Positions 18,089 through 26,900 of a stretch of DNA of 64,000 nt are shown piece by piece. The position numbers were made by a program, and so were the translations under genes. The stretch is from Candidatus Aalborgiella aggregata (GTDB taxonomy: Bacteria; Pseudomonadota; Gammaproteobacteria; Burkholderiales; Burkholderiaceae_C), in assembly GCA_016705065.1 (NCBI GenBank), contig JADIYY010000001.1:62001-126000 (forward strand), in the 5' to 3' direction. Position 1 is the first letter of the stretch. Every line of letters begins with the position of its first letter. Under the pieces are notes generated by a model. The model had not been told where the DNA came from, did no database searches, and saw only the letters and a list, made by a program, of their open reading frames with translations.

Positions 18089-18133
18089 TTGTCATTTGGT
18101 TTTGGGTTTAACCGACGCAAATCCAAATGACAA
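18089..18133. promoter_or_regulatory. 11-bp inverted repeat upstream of the DUF485/symporter operon
   Basis: TTGTCATTTGG at 18089-18099 is repeated as its exact reverse complement CCAAATGACAA at 18123-18133, with 23 bp between. It ends 36 bp before the DUF485 start. It could be an operator for a dimeric regulator or an mRNA leader hairpin. No T tract follows, so it is not a terminator. Confidence 0.45.
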
Positions 18134-18169
18134 AATGCATTTACATAAATGAAAAAAAGAGGAGCAAGT

Positions 18170-18427
18170 ATGCAACTTACTGCAAAGCACCAGGAATACT
18201 GGAGCAAAAATCTGCGAATCACGGCCTTATTGCTAGGCATTTGGTTCTTTGTCACCTTCGTGGTGATTTATTTCGCTAGAGAATTGACGTTCAGCTTTTT
18301 TGGCTGGCCATTCTCGTTTTGGGTGGCGGCGCAAGGTGCTCTGGTGGTTTACTGCCTGATCATTTGGTTCTATGCGCGCTACATGAACAATCTTGACAAC
18401 GAATACGGCGTTGCCGAAGGAGAATAA
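18170..18427 (+). CDS. DUF485 domain membrane protein (YjcH-like)
   Basis: An 85-residue protein with two transmembrane segments (ITALLLGIWFFVTFVVIYFA and FWVAAQGALVVYCLIIWFYA) and the C-terminal RYMNNLDNEYG that marks DUF485 proteins. The family partners SSS-type acetate symporters, and here the symporter gene begins 2 bp after its stop. The ATG at 18170 is chosen because GAGGAG lies 7 bp upstream. An in-frame ATG at 18149 has no such site. Confidence 0.9.
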   Translation: MQLTAKHQEYWSKNLRITALLLGIWFFVTFVVIYFARELTFSFFGWPFSFWVAAQGALVVYCLIIWFYARYMNNLDNEYGVAEGE

Positions 18428-18429
18428 AA

Positions 18430-20547
18430 ATGGGAATGTTTGGTGGTGAAAACCAGTCGCAAAGCGACTTTAAAAAGGGCCTGAACAAGGTCTACACATG
18501 GTACACAGGCGGCTTTATAACGTTTGTGATTATTTTGGCTATTCTGGAACAAATGGGCCTCCCACGTGCATGGATTGGTTATTTGTTCTTGGCAGCTACT
18601 GTATTGCTGTATGCCGGTATCGGTGTGATGAGCCGTACCAACGACGCGGCTGAATACTACGTTGCCGGTCGTCGCGTTCCTGCGATGTACAACGGTATGG
18701 CGACTGGCGCTGACTGGATGTCTGCTGCGTCCTTCATTGGTATGGCAGGTACTTTGTACTTGACAGGCTTTGGTGGCTTGGCGTTCATCTTGGGTTGGAC
18801 CGGTGGCTACTGCTTGGTGGCTTTGTTTTTGGCACCTTACTTGCGTAAGTTTGGCCAGTTCACCATTCCTGACTTCTTGGGTGCTCGTTTCGAAGGTAAT
18901 TTACCCCGTTTCATCGGTATTGTCGGTGCGATTTTGTGCTCATTCACATACGTTGTGGCGCAAATTTACGGCGTGGGTTTGATTACAGCACGTTTGACCG
19001 GCTTGGCTTTTGAAGTGGGTATTTTCGCTGGCTTGGCAGGTATCTTGGTTTGCTCGTTCTTGGGCGGTATGCGTGCGGTGACTTGGACTCAAGTGGCTCA
19101 GTACGTGATTTTGATCATTGCTTACATGTTGCCAGTGGTTTGGTTGTCTGTGAAACACACAGGCAATCCAATTCCTCAAGCAGTCTATGGCTTCACTTTG
19201 GAAAAAGTAACAGCCAAAGAAGAGCAATTGTTGAAAGATCCTAAAGAGCTGGAAGTTCGCGCCATCTACAAAGCACGTTCTGATGCTGCGGTTGAAAAAC
19301 TCAAAGACGTTCCTGCTTCTATGGCTGCTGACAAAGCGGCTGCTGAAAAAGCATTGGAAGATTTGAAAGCGTCTAACGGTTCCGTCGCTGCCATCAAAGC
19401 GGCCGAAGCGGCAATAGCTGCTTTGCCTAAAGACGAAGTGGCCGCTAAAGCCGCTTACACTGCAGCTCGCACATCCAATGCAGCGAAAGCAGCCCCTCCA
19501 ATTCGTCACGCACAGCCATTCCCAGGCAAAGATGAAGCCGCACAAAACATTGCGCGCAAAAACTTCTTGGCTTTGGTATTCTGTTTGATGATTGGTACTG
19601 CCGCGTTGCCGCACATTTTGATGCGCTACTACACCACACCTTCTGTGAAAGAAGCCCGTGAATCTGTGAGCTGGTCTCTGTTCTTCATCTTCTTGCTGTA
19701 CTTCACTGCACCTGCTTTGGCTGTATTGGCAAAGTATGAGGTTTACACCGTATTGGTGAACACACCATTTGATAAATTGCCAGAGTGGATTGCACGTTGG
19801 TCTACAGTTGACAAATCATTGTTGTCAGTAGTTGATATCAATAAAGACGGCATCTTGCAATTGGCTGAAATGTCAATTGGTGGTGACATCATTGTGTTGG
19901 CTACACCTGAAATTGGTGGCTTGCCATACGTGGTATCCGGCATGGTGGCCGCTGGTGGCTTGGCTGCTGCCTTGTCTACTGCTGACGGCTTGTTATTGAC
20001 AATTGCAAATGCTTTGTCACATGACCTGTACTACAAAATGATTGATCCAAATGCATCTACAGCGCGTCGCGTGATGGTGTCAAAAGCATTGTTGTTGGTT
20101 GTTGCTTTGTGTGCTGCTTACGTGGCTGCGCAAAAACCAGCTGACATTTTGTTCTTGGTATCTGCTGCGTTCTCGTTTGCTGCTGCCACGTTCTTCCCAG
20201 CGTTGACCTTGGGCATCTTCTGGAAGCGTGCCAACAAGTGGGGTGCTTCATTGGGCATGATCGCTGGTTTGGGCATCACCTTCTACTACATGATCACAAC
20301 ACAACCTTGGTTGTACAAGTTGACACATGGTGGTGCAGCGCTCACACCTGAAGTGTTGAAAGCCAATACATGGTGGGATATTTCTCCTATCTCTGCTGGC
20401 TTGTTCGGCGTACCATTGGGCTTTGCCGTGATTATCATCGTGTCTATGTTGACCAAAGCACCTGGTAAAGACATTCAAGATTTGGTGGAGCATGTTCGCT
20501 TCCCAAGCTTGGATGGCAAAACCAGCCAAGGTAGCGCTGCACACTAA
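18430..20547 (+). CDS. Sodium:solute symporter (ActP-like, VC_2705-type) with coiled-coil and EF-hand-like inserts
   Basis: A member of the SSS family that probably imports acetate or a related monocarboxylate with Na+. It shows SRTNDAAEYYVAGRRVPA, NGMATGADWMSAASFIGMAG and MRAVTWTQVAQYVILI, followed later by GGLAAALSTADGLLLTIANALSHD. At 705 residues it is much longer than E. coli ActP (about 550). Two inserts account for this: an Ala/Lys/Glu-rich, charged, helix-prone stretch at about residues 258-360 and a segment near 475 containing DINKDGILQLAE, a canonical 12-residue EF-hand calcium loop. It forms an operon with the DUF485 gene and is closed by a terminator. Confidence 0.9.
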   Translation: MGMFGGENQSQSDFKKGLNKVYTWYTGGFITFVIILAILEQMGLPRAWIGYLFLAATVLLYAGIGVMSRTNDAAEYYVAGRRVPAMYNGMATGADWMSAASFIGMAGTLYLTGFGGLAFILGWTGGYCLVALFLAPYLRKFGQFTIPDFLGARFEGNLPRFIGIVGAILCSFTYVVAQIYGVGLITARLTGLAFEVGIFAGLAGILVCSFLGGMRAVTWTQVAQYVILIIAYMLPVVWLSVKHTGNPIPQAVYGFTLEKVTAKEEQLLKDPKELEVRAIYKARSDAAVEKLKDVPASMAADKAAAEKALEDLKASNGSVAAIKAAEAAIAALPKDEVAAKAAYTAARTSNAAKAAPPIRHAQPFPGKDEAAQNIARKNFLALVFCLMIGTAALPHILMRYYTTPSVKEARESVSWSLFFIFLLYFTAPALAVLAKYEVYTVLVNTPFDKLPEWIARWSTVDKSLLSVVDINKDGILQLAEMSIGGDIIVLATPEIGGLPYVVSGMVAAGGLAAALSTADGLLLTIANALSHDLYYKMIDPNASTARRVMVSKALLLVVALCAAYVAAQKPADILFLVSAAFSFAAATFFPALTLGIFWKRANKWGASLGMIAGLGITFYYMITTQPWLYKLTHGGAALTPEVLKANTWWDISPISAGLFGVPLGFAVIIIVSMLTKAPGKDIQDLVEHVRFPSLDGKTSQGSAAH

Positions 20548-20567
20548 GTATTGATATAAGTCAATCG

Positions 20568-20601
20568 CCCTCGTGGACCTTGTGTCACGAGGGTTTTTTT
20601 T
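20568..20601 (+). terminator. Rho-independent terminator after the symporter
   Basis: CCCTCGTG and CACGAGGG form a perfect 8-bp GC-rich stem around a 10-base loop, followed by eight T. It lies 21 bp after the symporter stop codon. Confidence 0.9.
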
Positions 20602-20641
20602 CGTCTAAACTTCAGAGAAGTACGAATTAGAAAGGATGTTC

Positions 20642-22558
20642 ATGTCTACTGCACCTGTTAGCGAAAGGAGCGCAGCGCAACCTTCAAATAGTTTGCTGGC
20701 CAACTTTAGGCAAGAACTGTCTCGCCATGCGCCTTTCTCACAAATGAATGCGGCTGATGTTGATTTTTTTCTCTCACATGCCAGCCAAGCCTATTTTGCG
20801 CCTGATGAAAAGTTGTTTGACGCCAGCAGTGGCATCCCCACACATCTGTATTACATTCGCCAAGGCGCGGTGACGGGTGTTCGTGGCATGGCAGAGCATG
20901 CTGGCGGTGCATTTGAATATGAAGTGGGCGATATCTTCCCAATTGGCGCAGCTTTGGCGGGACGTGCTGTGACTGCTACCTACAGTTCCAGTGCCGATAC
21001 ATTCGTGCTGCAGTTGCCGATAGCAGCGATGCATGAACTAGCGCAACGCAGTTTGGTGTTCACACAATTTTTGACAACACGCACCGCCAAATTTTTGGAA
21101 TTGTCGCGAAAGGCTTTGCGCGCTGATTTTTCGGAAAACTCGATGGTAGAGCAATCACTCGAACGACCACTGAGTGAATTGATTCAGTTTGAACCCATCA
21201 AATGCGCACCCAGCACACCTTTGCGCGAGGTGCTAGAGGTAATGTCGAAAAAACGCATAGGCTCTATGTTGGTCACATCACCAGCAGGTGAACCTGTTGG
21301 CATTTTGACCCGTTCCAACATCATTGCGCGCATCACATTGCCGCAAATCTCACTTGATCGTCCAATTTCAGATGTGATGATACAACCCGTGCGTTCGCTA
21401 ACTGTCACACACACAGCACAAGATGCTGCCATTTTGATGTCGCGCTACGGTATTCGTCACATACCCGTCACCAAGGATGGCATTGCCGTTGGCTTGGTTT
21501 CTGAGCACGATTTGTTTGCGATGCAAAAGCAAAGTTTGAAAGGCGTGAGCTCTTCGATACGTGCTGCTAACGATATTGAAGCTTTGAAGCGCTCGGCAAT
21601 GGATATTCGCAAGCTTGCACGCGTTTTGTTGGGTCAAGGGCTTAAAGCCAGACAACTGACCGAGCTGATTAGCCATTTGAATGATGTGTTGACTGAACGA
21701 ATCATTCAAATCAAAAGCGAAGAGCACAAAGTGGATGTGTCTAAATTGTGTTGGATATCTTTAGGTTCTGAAGGCCGAGGTGAACAAACCATTGCCACCG
21801 ATCAAGACAATGCTTTGATATTGCCCAATGGCATCAGCACAGAGCAACGTGAACACATCAGAGTATTTGCACATGATGTTAACTTGGCTTTGGATGCCTG
21901 TGGTTACCCACTTTGTCACGGTGGCATCATGGCTGGTGAAGCAGCTTGTTGTTTGACTTTGGATGAATGGAAAACACGCTTTGACAATTGGATTTCACAA
22001 GGCTCTCCGGAAGATTTATTGAATGCCAGTATCTATTTTGACTTCAGGACGCTGATTGGCGATGCCAATTTGGCAGATGAGTTGCGGCAAATTGTTGTGC
22101 TTGACGCGAAAAAGACACCTCGCTTCATGAAACAAATGGCATTAAACGCTTTGACCAGGCAAGTTCCACTGAATTGGCGCGGTGCAATTGATGCTGATAA
22201 CCAAGGCATGATTGACTTGAAGTTGCAAGCTACTGCGATTGTGGTTGATGCAGCGCGTATATATGCGCTCGGACATGGCATAGAAGAAACGAATACGTGT
22301 AAACGTTTAGCAGCAGCAGGTCCGTTGATGAAAGTGGTGGATACAGAATACGATGCATGGGTGAGCGGATTCGACTTTTTGCAAATGCTGCGCTTGCGTG
22401 TGCAAGTGGGAGACGATGTCGATACGCAAACACAGAGTGAGAGCCCCAACAGCATCAAAGTGTCTGATTTGAACGATATCGACAGGCGAATTTTGCGAGA
22501 AACCTTGCGTGTGGTACGCCAGCTTCAACAACGCATGCAACTGGATTATCAAAGATAA
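20642..22558 (+). CDS. Cyclic-nucleotide-binding / CBS-pair / DUF294 nucleotidyltransferase-like protein
   Basis: A three-part putative signalling protein of 638 residues. The N-terminal cNMP-binding-like domain covers about 15-140 (HLYYIRQGAVTGVRG). Two CBS motifs follow at about 180-295 (RIGSMLVTSPAGEPVGILTRSNI, YGIRHIPVTKDGIAVGLVSEHDL). The C-terminal half is a DUF294 nucleotidyltransferase-like domain (LGSEGRGEQTIATDQDNALI, with the G-S and paired acidic residues of the polymerase-beta fold) plus its helical tail. Proteins of this layout often accompany acetate symporters, as here. Regulation of uptake or acetate metabolism is a fair guess but unproven. The ATG at 20642 has AAAGG at proper spacing. 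Confidence 0.88.
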   Translation: MSTAPVSERSAAQPSNSLLANFRQELSRHAPFSQMNAADVDFFLSHASQAYFAPDEKLFDASSGIPTHLYYIRQGAVTGVRGMAEHAGGAFEYEVGDIFPIGAALAGRAVTATYSSSADTFVLQLPIAAMHELAQRSLVFTQFLTTRTAKFLELSRKALRADFSENSMVEQSLERPLSELIQFEPIKCAPSTPLREVLEVMSKKRIGSMLVTSPAGEPVGILTRSNIIARITLPQISLDRPISDVMIQPVRSLTVTHTAQDAAILMSRYGIRHIPVTKDGIAVGLVSEHDLFAMQKQSLKGVSSSIRAANDIEALKRSAMDIRKLARVLLGQGLKARQLTELISHLNDVLTERIIQIKSEEHKVDVSKLCWISLGSEGRGEQTIATDQDNALILPNGISTEQREHIRVFAHDVNLALDACGYPLCHGGIMAGEAACCLTLDEWKTRFDNWISQGSPEDLLNASIYFDFRTLIGDANLADELRQIVVLDAKKTPRFMKQMALNALTRQVPLNWRGAIDADNQGMIDLKLQATAIVVDAARIYALGHGIEETNTCKRLAAAGPLMKVVDTEYDAWVSGFDFLQMLRLRVQVGDDVDTQTQSESPNSIKVSDLNDIDRRILRETLRVVRQLQQRMQLDYQR

Positions 22559-22561
22559 GGT

Positions 22562-23170
22562 ATGGGAATACTTAATTCTATTTCCTCGTTAATGGGGAAA
22601 AATACGCCAGTTGATGAATCACGCTGGATCATGCTGGATGTAGAGACCAGTGGCCTCAACATGCAAAAAGACAGTTTGTTGGCAATTGCTGCTATCGCCA
22701 TGCGCGTGGATTGGAAAGCCAAATCTTTGACCATCGATATAGGTGATAGTTTTGAAGTTGTATTGCAACAAGAACAATCATCAAGCAAGGAAAACATTCT
22801 CTTGCACGGCATAGGCACACAAAAGCAGCGAGATGGTGTGGATCCCAAGATCGCTTTGCTCGCCTTTAACAAGTTTGTGGGCTCGTCTCCATTGTTGGCA
22901 TTTCATGCTGCTTTTGATGAAACCATGATCAAGCGCCATCAGCATCAATATTTAAATTCCGAATTAAGCAATGTTTGGCTGGATATTGATCACCTGTGTG
23001 CAGTGACCTATGAGAAGGTGCGTGCACGTGCGCTGGATGATTGGATGACTTATTTTGGAATCAATTGTGCTGTGCGCCATCAAGCTGCAGCCGATACGCT
23101 GGCTGAGTGTGAACTCTTACAACGCATCTGGCCCAAAGTGCTGCGCAATGCAGCAAATGGAATGATGTGA
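22562..23170 (+). CDS. DnaQ-like 3'-5' exonuclease (DEDDh family)
   Basis: A 202-residue exonuclease domain protein resembling the epsilon subunit of DNA polymerase III. ExoI is MLDVETSGLN (Asp and Glu), ExoII is FHAAFDETMIKRH (Asp), and ExoIII is RHQAAADTLAECEL (His and Asp). It starts 3 bp after the cNMP/CBS protein and pairs with it in many betaproteobacteria, so it is probably cotranscribed. Its substrate is unknown; it is not the main DnaQ, which has a tail for binding the polymerase. Confidence 0.88.
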   Translation: MGILNSISSLMGKNTPVDESRWIMLDVETSGLNMQKDSLLAIAAIAMRVDWKAKSLTIDIGDSFEVVLQQEQSSSKENILLHGIGTQKQRDGVDPKIALLAFNKFVGSSPLLAFHAAFDETMIKRHQHQYLNSELSNVWLDIDHLCAVTYEKVRARALDDWMTYFGINCAVRHQAAADTLAECELLQRIWPKVLRNAANGMM

Positions 23171-23239
23171 AAAAACTAGCCGATCAACACCGGTGGATAG
23201 GACGCGCTGGATAGTTTGGGCACCTACTGCATCAGGGCA

Positions 23240-23752
23240 TTACAAAATAGCGTTTTTCACAAAGTCGTTTGCAATGGTTTCATTGCGCATGCCAGAGATG
23301 ACTTTTCGAAACGCCAAAATTCTTTCGTTGTATTGATCAATGCTTTTGCATTTTTCCAGTTGCATACACAAACTGTCAGAGTTTGGACCTAATAAATCAA
23401 TCAAGTTTTTCGTCGATTGTTTGATTGCGTTTTGCAATGATGGCATGGCTGCCGTTTGTGGGGTAGCAACTGTGGCAGCTGTTGGCGCTGGCTGAACTGC
23501 ATTCGCAGAAGTAGCGGAAGCTACAGGTGAAGATACGACTTGTACAAATTCCTGTTCATGCAGTAAATCAATATGCTCTTGGACATCTGCGCCAGAAGTG
23601 GTGACCTGACCAAGTTGCTCGACCGTTTTAATGCCATCCACCATGATCAACAAACTGCGCAGCTTAAACGAGAGTGCATGATCTCGCACTTTCAATGCAA
23701 GCATGCCTTTTTCAGTTTTTTTGAAAATCGTCTGTAAACTACTTTGAGTCAT
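23240..23752 (-). CDS. Hypothetical protein, Burkholderiales-type
   Basis: A 170-residue protein with three visible parts. The N-terminal 80 residues (FKKTEKGMLALKVRDHALSF, LRSLLIMVDGIKTVEQLGQV) look like a small helical or winged-helix fold. The middle is an Ala/Pro/Val/Thr linker at about 85-115. The C-terminal helical part contains LIDLLGPNSDSLCMQLEKCK. No catalytic motif and no membrane segment can be seen. It is divergent from uvrA, with 194 bp between the start codons. I do not know its function. Confidence 0.65.
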   Translation of the reverse strand: MTQSSLQTIFKKTEKGMLALKVRDHALSFKLRSLLIMVDGIKTVEQLGQVTTSGADVQEHIDLLHEQEFVQVVSSPVASATSANAVQPAPTAATVATPQTAAMPSLQNAIKQSTKNLIDLLGPNSDSLCMQLEKCKSIDQYNERILAFRKVISGMRNETIANDFVKNAIL

Positions 23753-23850
23753 TTACTTGTCCCGCTTTTTAAAATTTCGCAAACGTTTCAACTATAAATT
23801 GGTAAAGGGTTCATCGATTTAAAGTGCATACAAATCGTAGCAATTTGTAG

Positions 23851-23880
23851 GTTATTTGCTAAAGAATTTGGGCAAATAAC
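23851..23880. promoter_or_regulatory. 9-bp inverted repeat in the uvrA upstream region
   Basis: GTTATTTGC at 23851-23859 and GCAAATAAC at 23872-23880 are exact reverse complements with a 12-base spacer. They lie in the 194-bp AT-rich divergent gap between the hypothetical gene and uvrA, 66 bp before the uvrA ATG. It might be an operator or a chance dyad in AT-rich sequence. It is not a LexA-type CTGT-N8-ACAG box, and I saw no such box in this gap. Confidence 0.3.
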
Positions 23881-23946
23881 AAAAGTCATTAACAATTCAT
23901 TCTTTTCCTACTGTCATGATAATTTATTTACTACTAAAGTGCAAAT

Positions 23947-26900
23947 ATGAGCAATAGCAATCGACAGGTTCCAGGAAATACCATTCGAATCCGTGGTGCT
24001 CGCCAGCACAATCTTAAGAATATTGACCTTGATGTCCGCATTGGTGAATTGACGGTTGTCACCGGCCCCAGCGGTTCGGGTAAGTCGAGTTTGGTGTTTG
24101 ATACTTTATTCGCTGAAGGGCAACGCAGGTACGTCGAAACCTTTTCTGCTTACGCGCGGCAATTTTTGGACCGCATGGACAAACCAGCTGTTGACCGTGT
24201 TGATGGTGTTCCGCCAGCAATAGCGATTGACCTGACCAACCCTGTGCGCAGCTCTCGCTCTACTGTTGGGACGATGACTGAATTAAACGACCATCTGAAA
24301 CTGTACTTTGCGCGTGCTGCGCAACTCTATGACCGCGACACATCGCTGCTCGTTCGACACGACTCGTCCGAATCGATTTATGCACAAATGTTAGAGCGAG
24401 CAAAATCAATCGGAGAAGATCCAAGGCTTACTGTAACTTTTCCCGTTGAGTTGCCTGCGCAGACCACTGCTGAAGAAGTGATGCAGTGGTTGTCTGCTAG
24501 CGGTTTTACAAAAGTACAAGCCGAACGCGAAGTTGCAACTGTCACGGGGCCTCGCAAATTACTGGATGTGGTGGCTGATCGCTTCCGTATCGGTGCTGTA
24601 GACAAATCGCGTGTGATTGAGGCCATTGAAGTTGCGCTCAAACGTAGCGGAGGCCGTGTCAATGTCTATGCGGGTGATGAAGGAATCATGTGGAAGTTTT
24701 CCACCGGTTTGCACTGCCCTGAGAGCGACCAACGCTACGCTGACCCTATTCCATCGGCATTTTCATTCAATTCACCAGTAGGTGCATGTGAAAAATGCAA
24801 AGGATTTGGTCGTGTCATTGGTGTGGACTATGGCCTTGTCATTCCAAATGACAAACTCACGTTGCGAGCTGGTGCTATCAAACCCATGCAAACGCCGGCA
24901 TGGAAAGAATGCCAAGATGATTTGATGCGCCATGCGGAAACGGCGGGTATTCCACGTGACACGCCATACTCAAAATTAAGTGATGAACACAAACACTGGG
25001 TCATCAATGGATCGCCGAACTGGAATGGAAAGTGGAACCAACATTGGTATGGCGTTAAACGCTTCTTTGAATATTTAGAGACCAAATCGTACAAGATGCA
25101 CATTCGCGTGCTGCTGTCCAAATACCGCAGTTACACGACTTGTGAATCTTGTGATGGCGCGCGTTTGAAAACCGATAGTTTGATTTGGCGTGTGGGCAGC
25201 AAAGAAGATGCCGATGCAGTGCTGCCGCAAGACAAGCGGTTTTTGCCTAAAGGTACCAAGTGGTCACGCGATCAACTGGAAGCCCTGCCAGGATTGTGTC
25301 TGCATGACCTGATGTTGCTGTCGATTGACAAGTTACGGTTGTTTTTCAGCCGTCAAGTTGTTGAAAAAGTGGATGGCACGGATACCTCGCGCAGTTCGAC
25401 CTCGGGTGAACAACAAGCTTTGGCGATGTTGCATGAAGAGATCAACACCCGACTGAAGTATCTTTGTGATGTGGGTATTGGATACCTCAGCTTGGATAGA
25501 CAAAGCCGCACATTAAGTGGTGGAGAGGTGCAGCGCATCAATCTCACCACGGCGTTGGGCACATCGTTGGTGAACACCTTGTTTGTTCTAGATGAGCCAA
25601 GCATTGGTTTGCATCCGCGTGATATGGGTCGCATCACTGAAGCAATGCTGCGTCTTCGTGATGCTGGAAACACACTGGTCGTAGTGGAACACGACCCCGC
25701 AGTGATGCTGGCTGCCGATCGCATGTTGGACATGGGGCCTGGACCCGGAGAGCATGGCGGTCAAATCGTATTCGATGGTACGCCCGATCAGTTACGCCAT
25801 GCTGATACCTTGACGGGCGCATATTTAGGTGGGCGCAAGCAAATTGGCATGGGATTTCAGCGTTTGGTCAGTGACAATACGCCGCGTTTGATATTGGAAG
25901 GTGCTTGTGAACACAACCTTAAAAACGTCACAGTTGATTTTCCATTGCAACGAATGGTCACCGTCACAGGTGTCAGCGGCTCGGGTAAATCGAGTCTGAT
26001 ACAAGATATTTTGGCGCCCGCATTGCTTCGGTATTTTGGTAAAACGACTGATACACCAGGCGCACATGATCGGCTGTTGGGTGCAGATCATTTGAGTGAT
26101 ATTGTGTTTGTCGACCAATCTCCCATTGGCAAAACGGCTCGTTCCAACCCTGCCAGCTATGTGGGCGCGTGGGATGCCGTGCGCGAAATTTTTGCGCAAG
26201 CGCCGTTGGCCAAGCAGCGCGGCTATACGACGTCTAAATTCAGTTTCAACAGTGGTGATGGCCGCTGTGCTTTGTGCGGCGGTTCTGGTTTTGAACACAT
26301 AGAGATGCAGTTTTTGAGCGATGTGTACTTGCGCTGCCAGGACTGCAATGGGTTGCGATACCGTCCAGAAATTCTGGAAGTGCGTATTGAGCGTCAAGGC
26401 TTGAACCTGAACGTAGCAGATGTGCTGAATTTAACAGTCAGTGAAGCGGCTCGGTTGTTTGCTGCTGATCGTGATGTTATTCGGGCTTTACAGCCAATCG
26501 TTGATGTGGGCTTGGAATACGTGAAACTGGGGCAGCCAGTGCCAACCTTGTCGGGTGGTGAATCGCAACGACTGAAGTTGGCTGGTTTTTTAGCCGAAGC
26601 CGCCAAAAGTGGCAGTTCAAGCCGTCAGCCCATTGCAAAAAAAGGGACATTGTTTTTATTTGACGAGCCTACGACGGGCTTGCATTTCGATGACATCGCC
26701 AAACTCATGCGTGCCTTGCGCAAGCTCCAAGACAATGGCCATTCACTTATTGTCATTGAACATAATTTGGATGTCATCCGTTCCAGCGATTGGTTGATTG
26801 ACCTTGGCCCCGAGGGAGGGGATGCCGGAGGAGAAATTGTTGCGGTTGGCACACCAGATGATTTACGCTGTCACCCCACTTCACATACAGGCAAGGCCCT

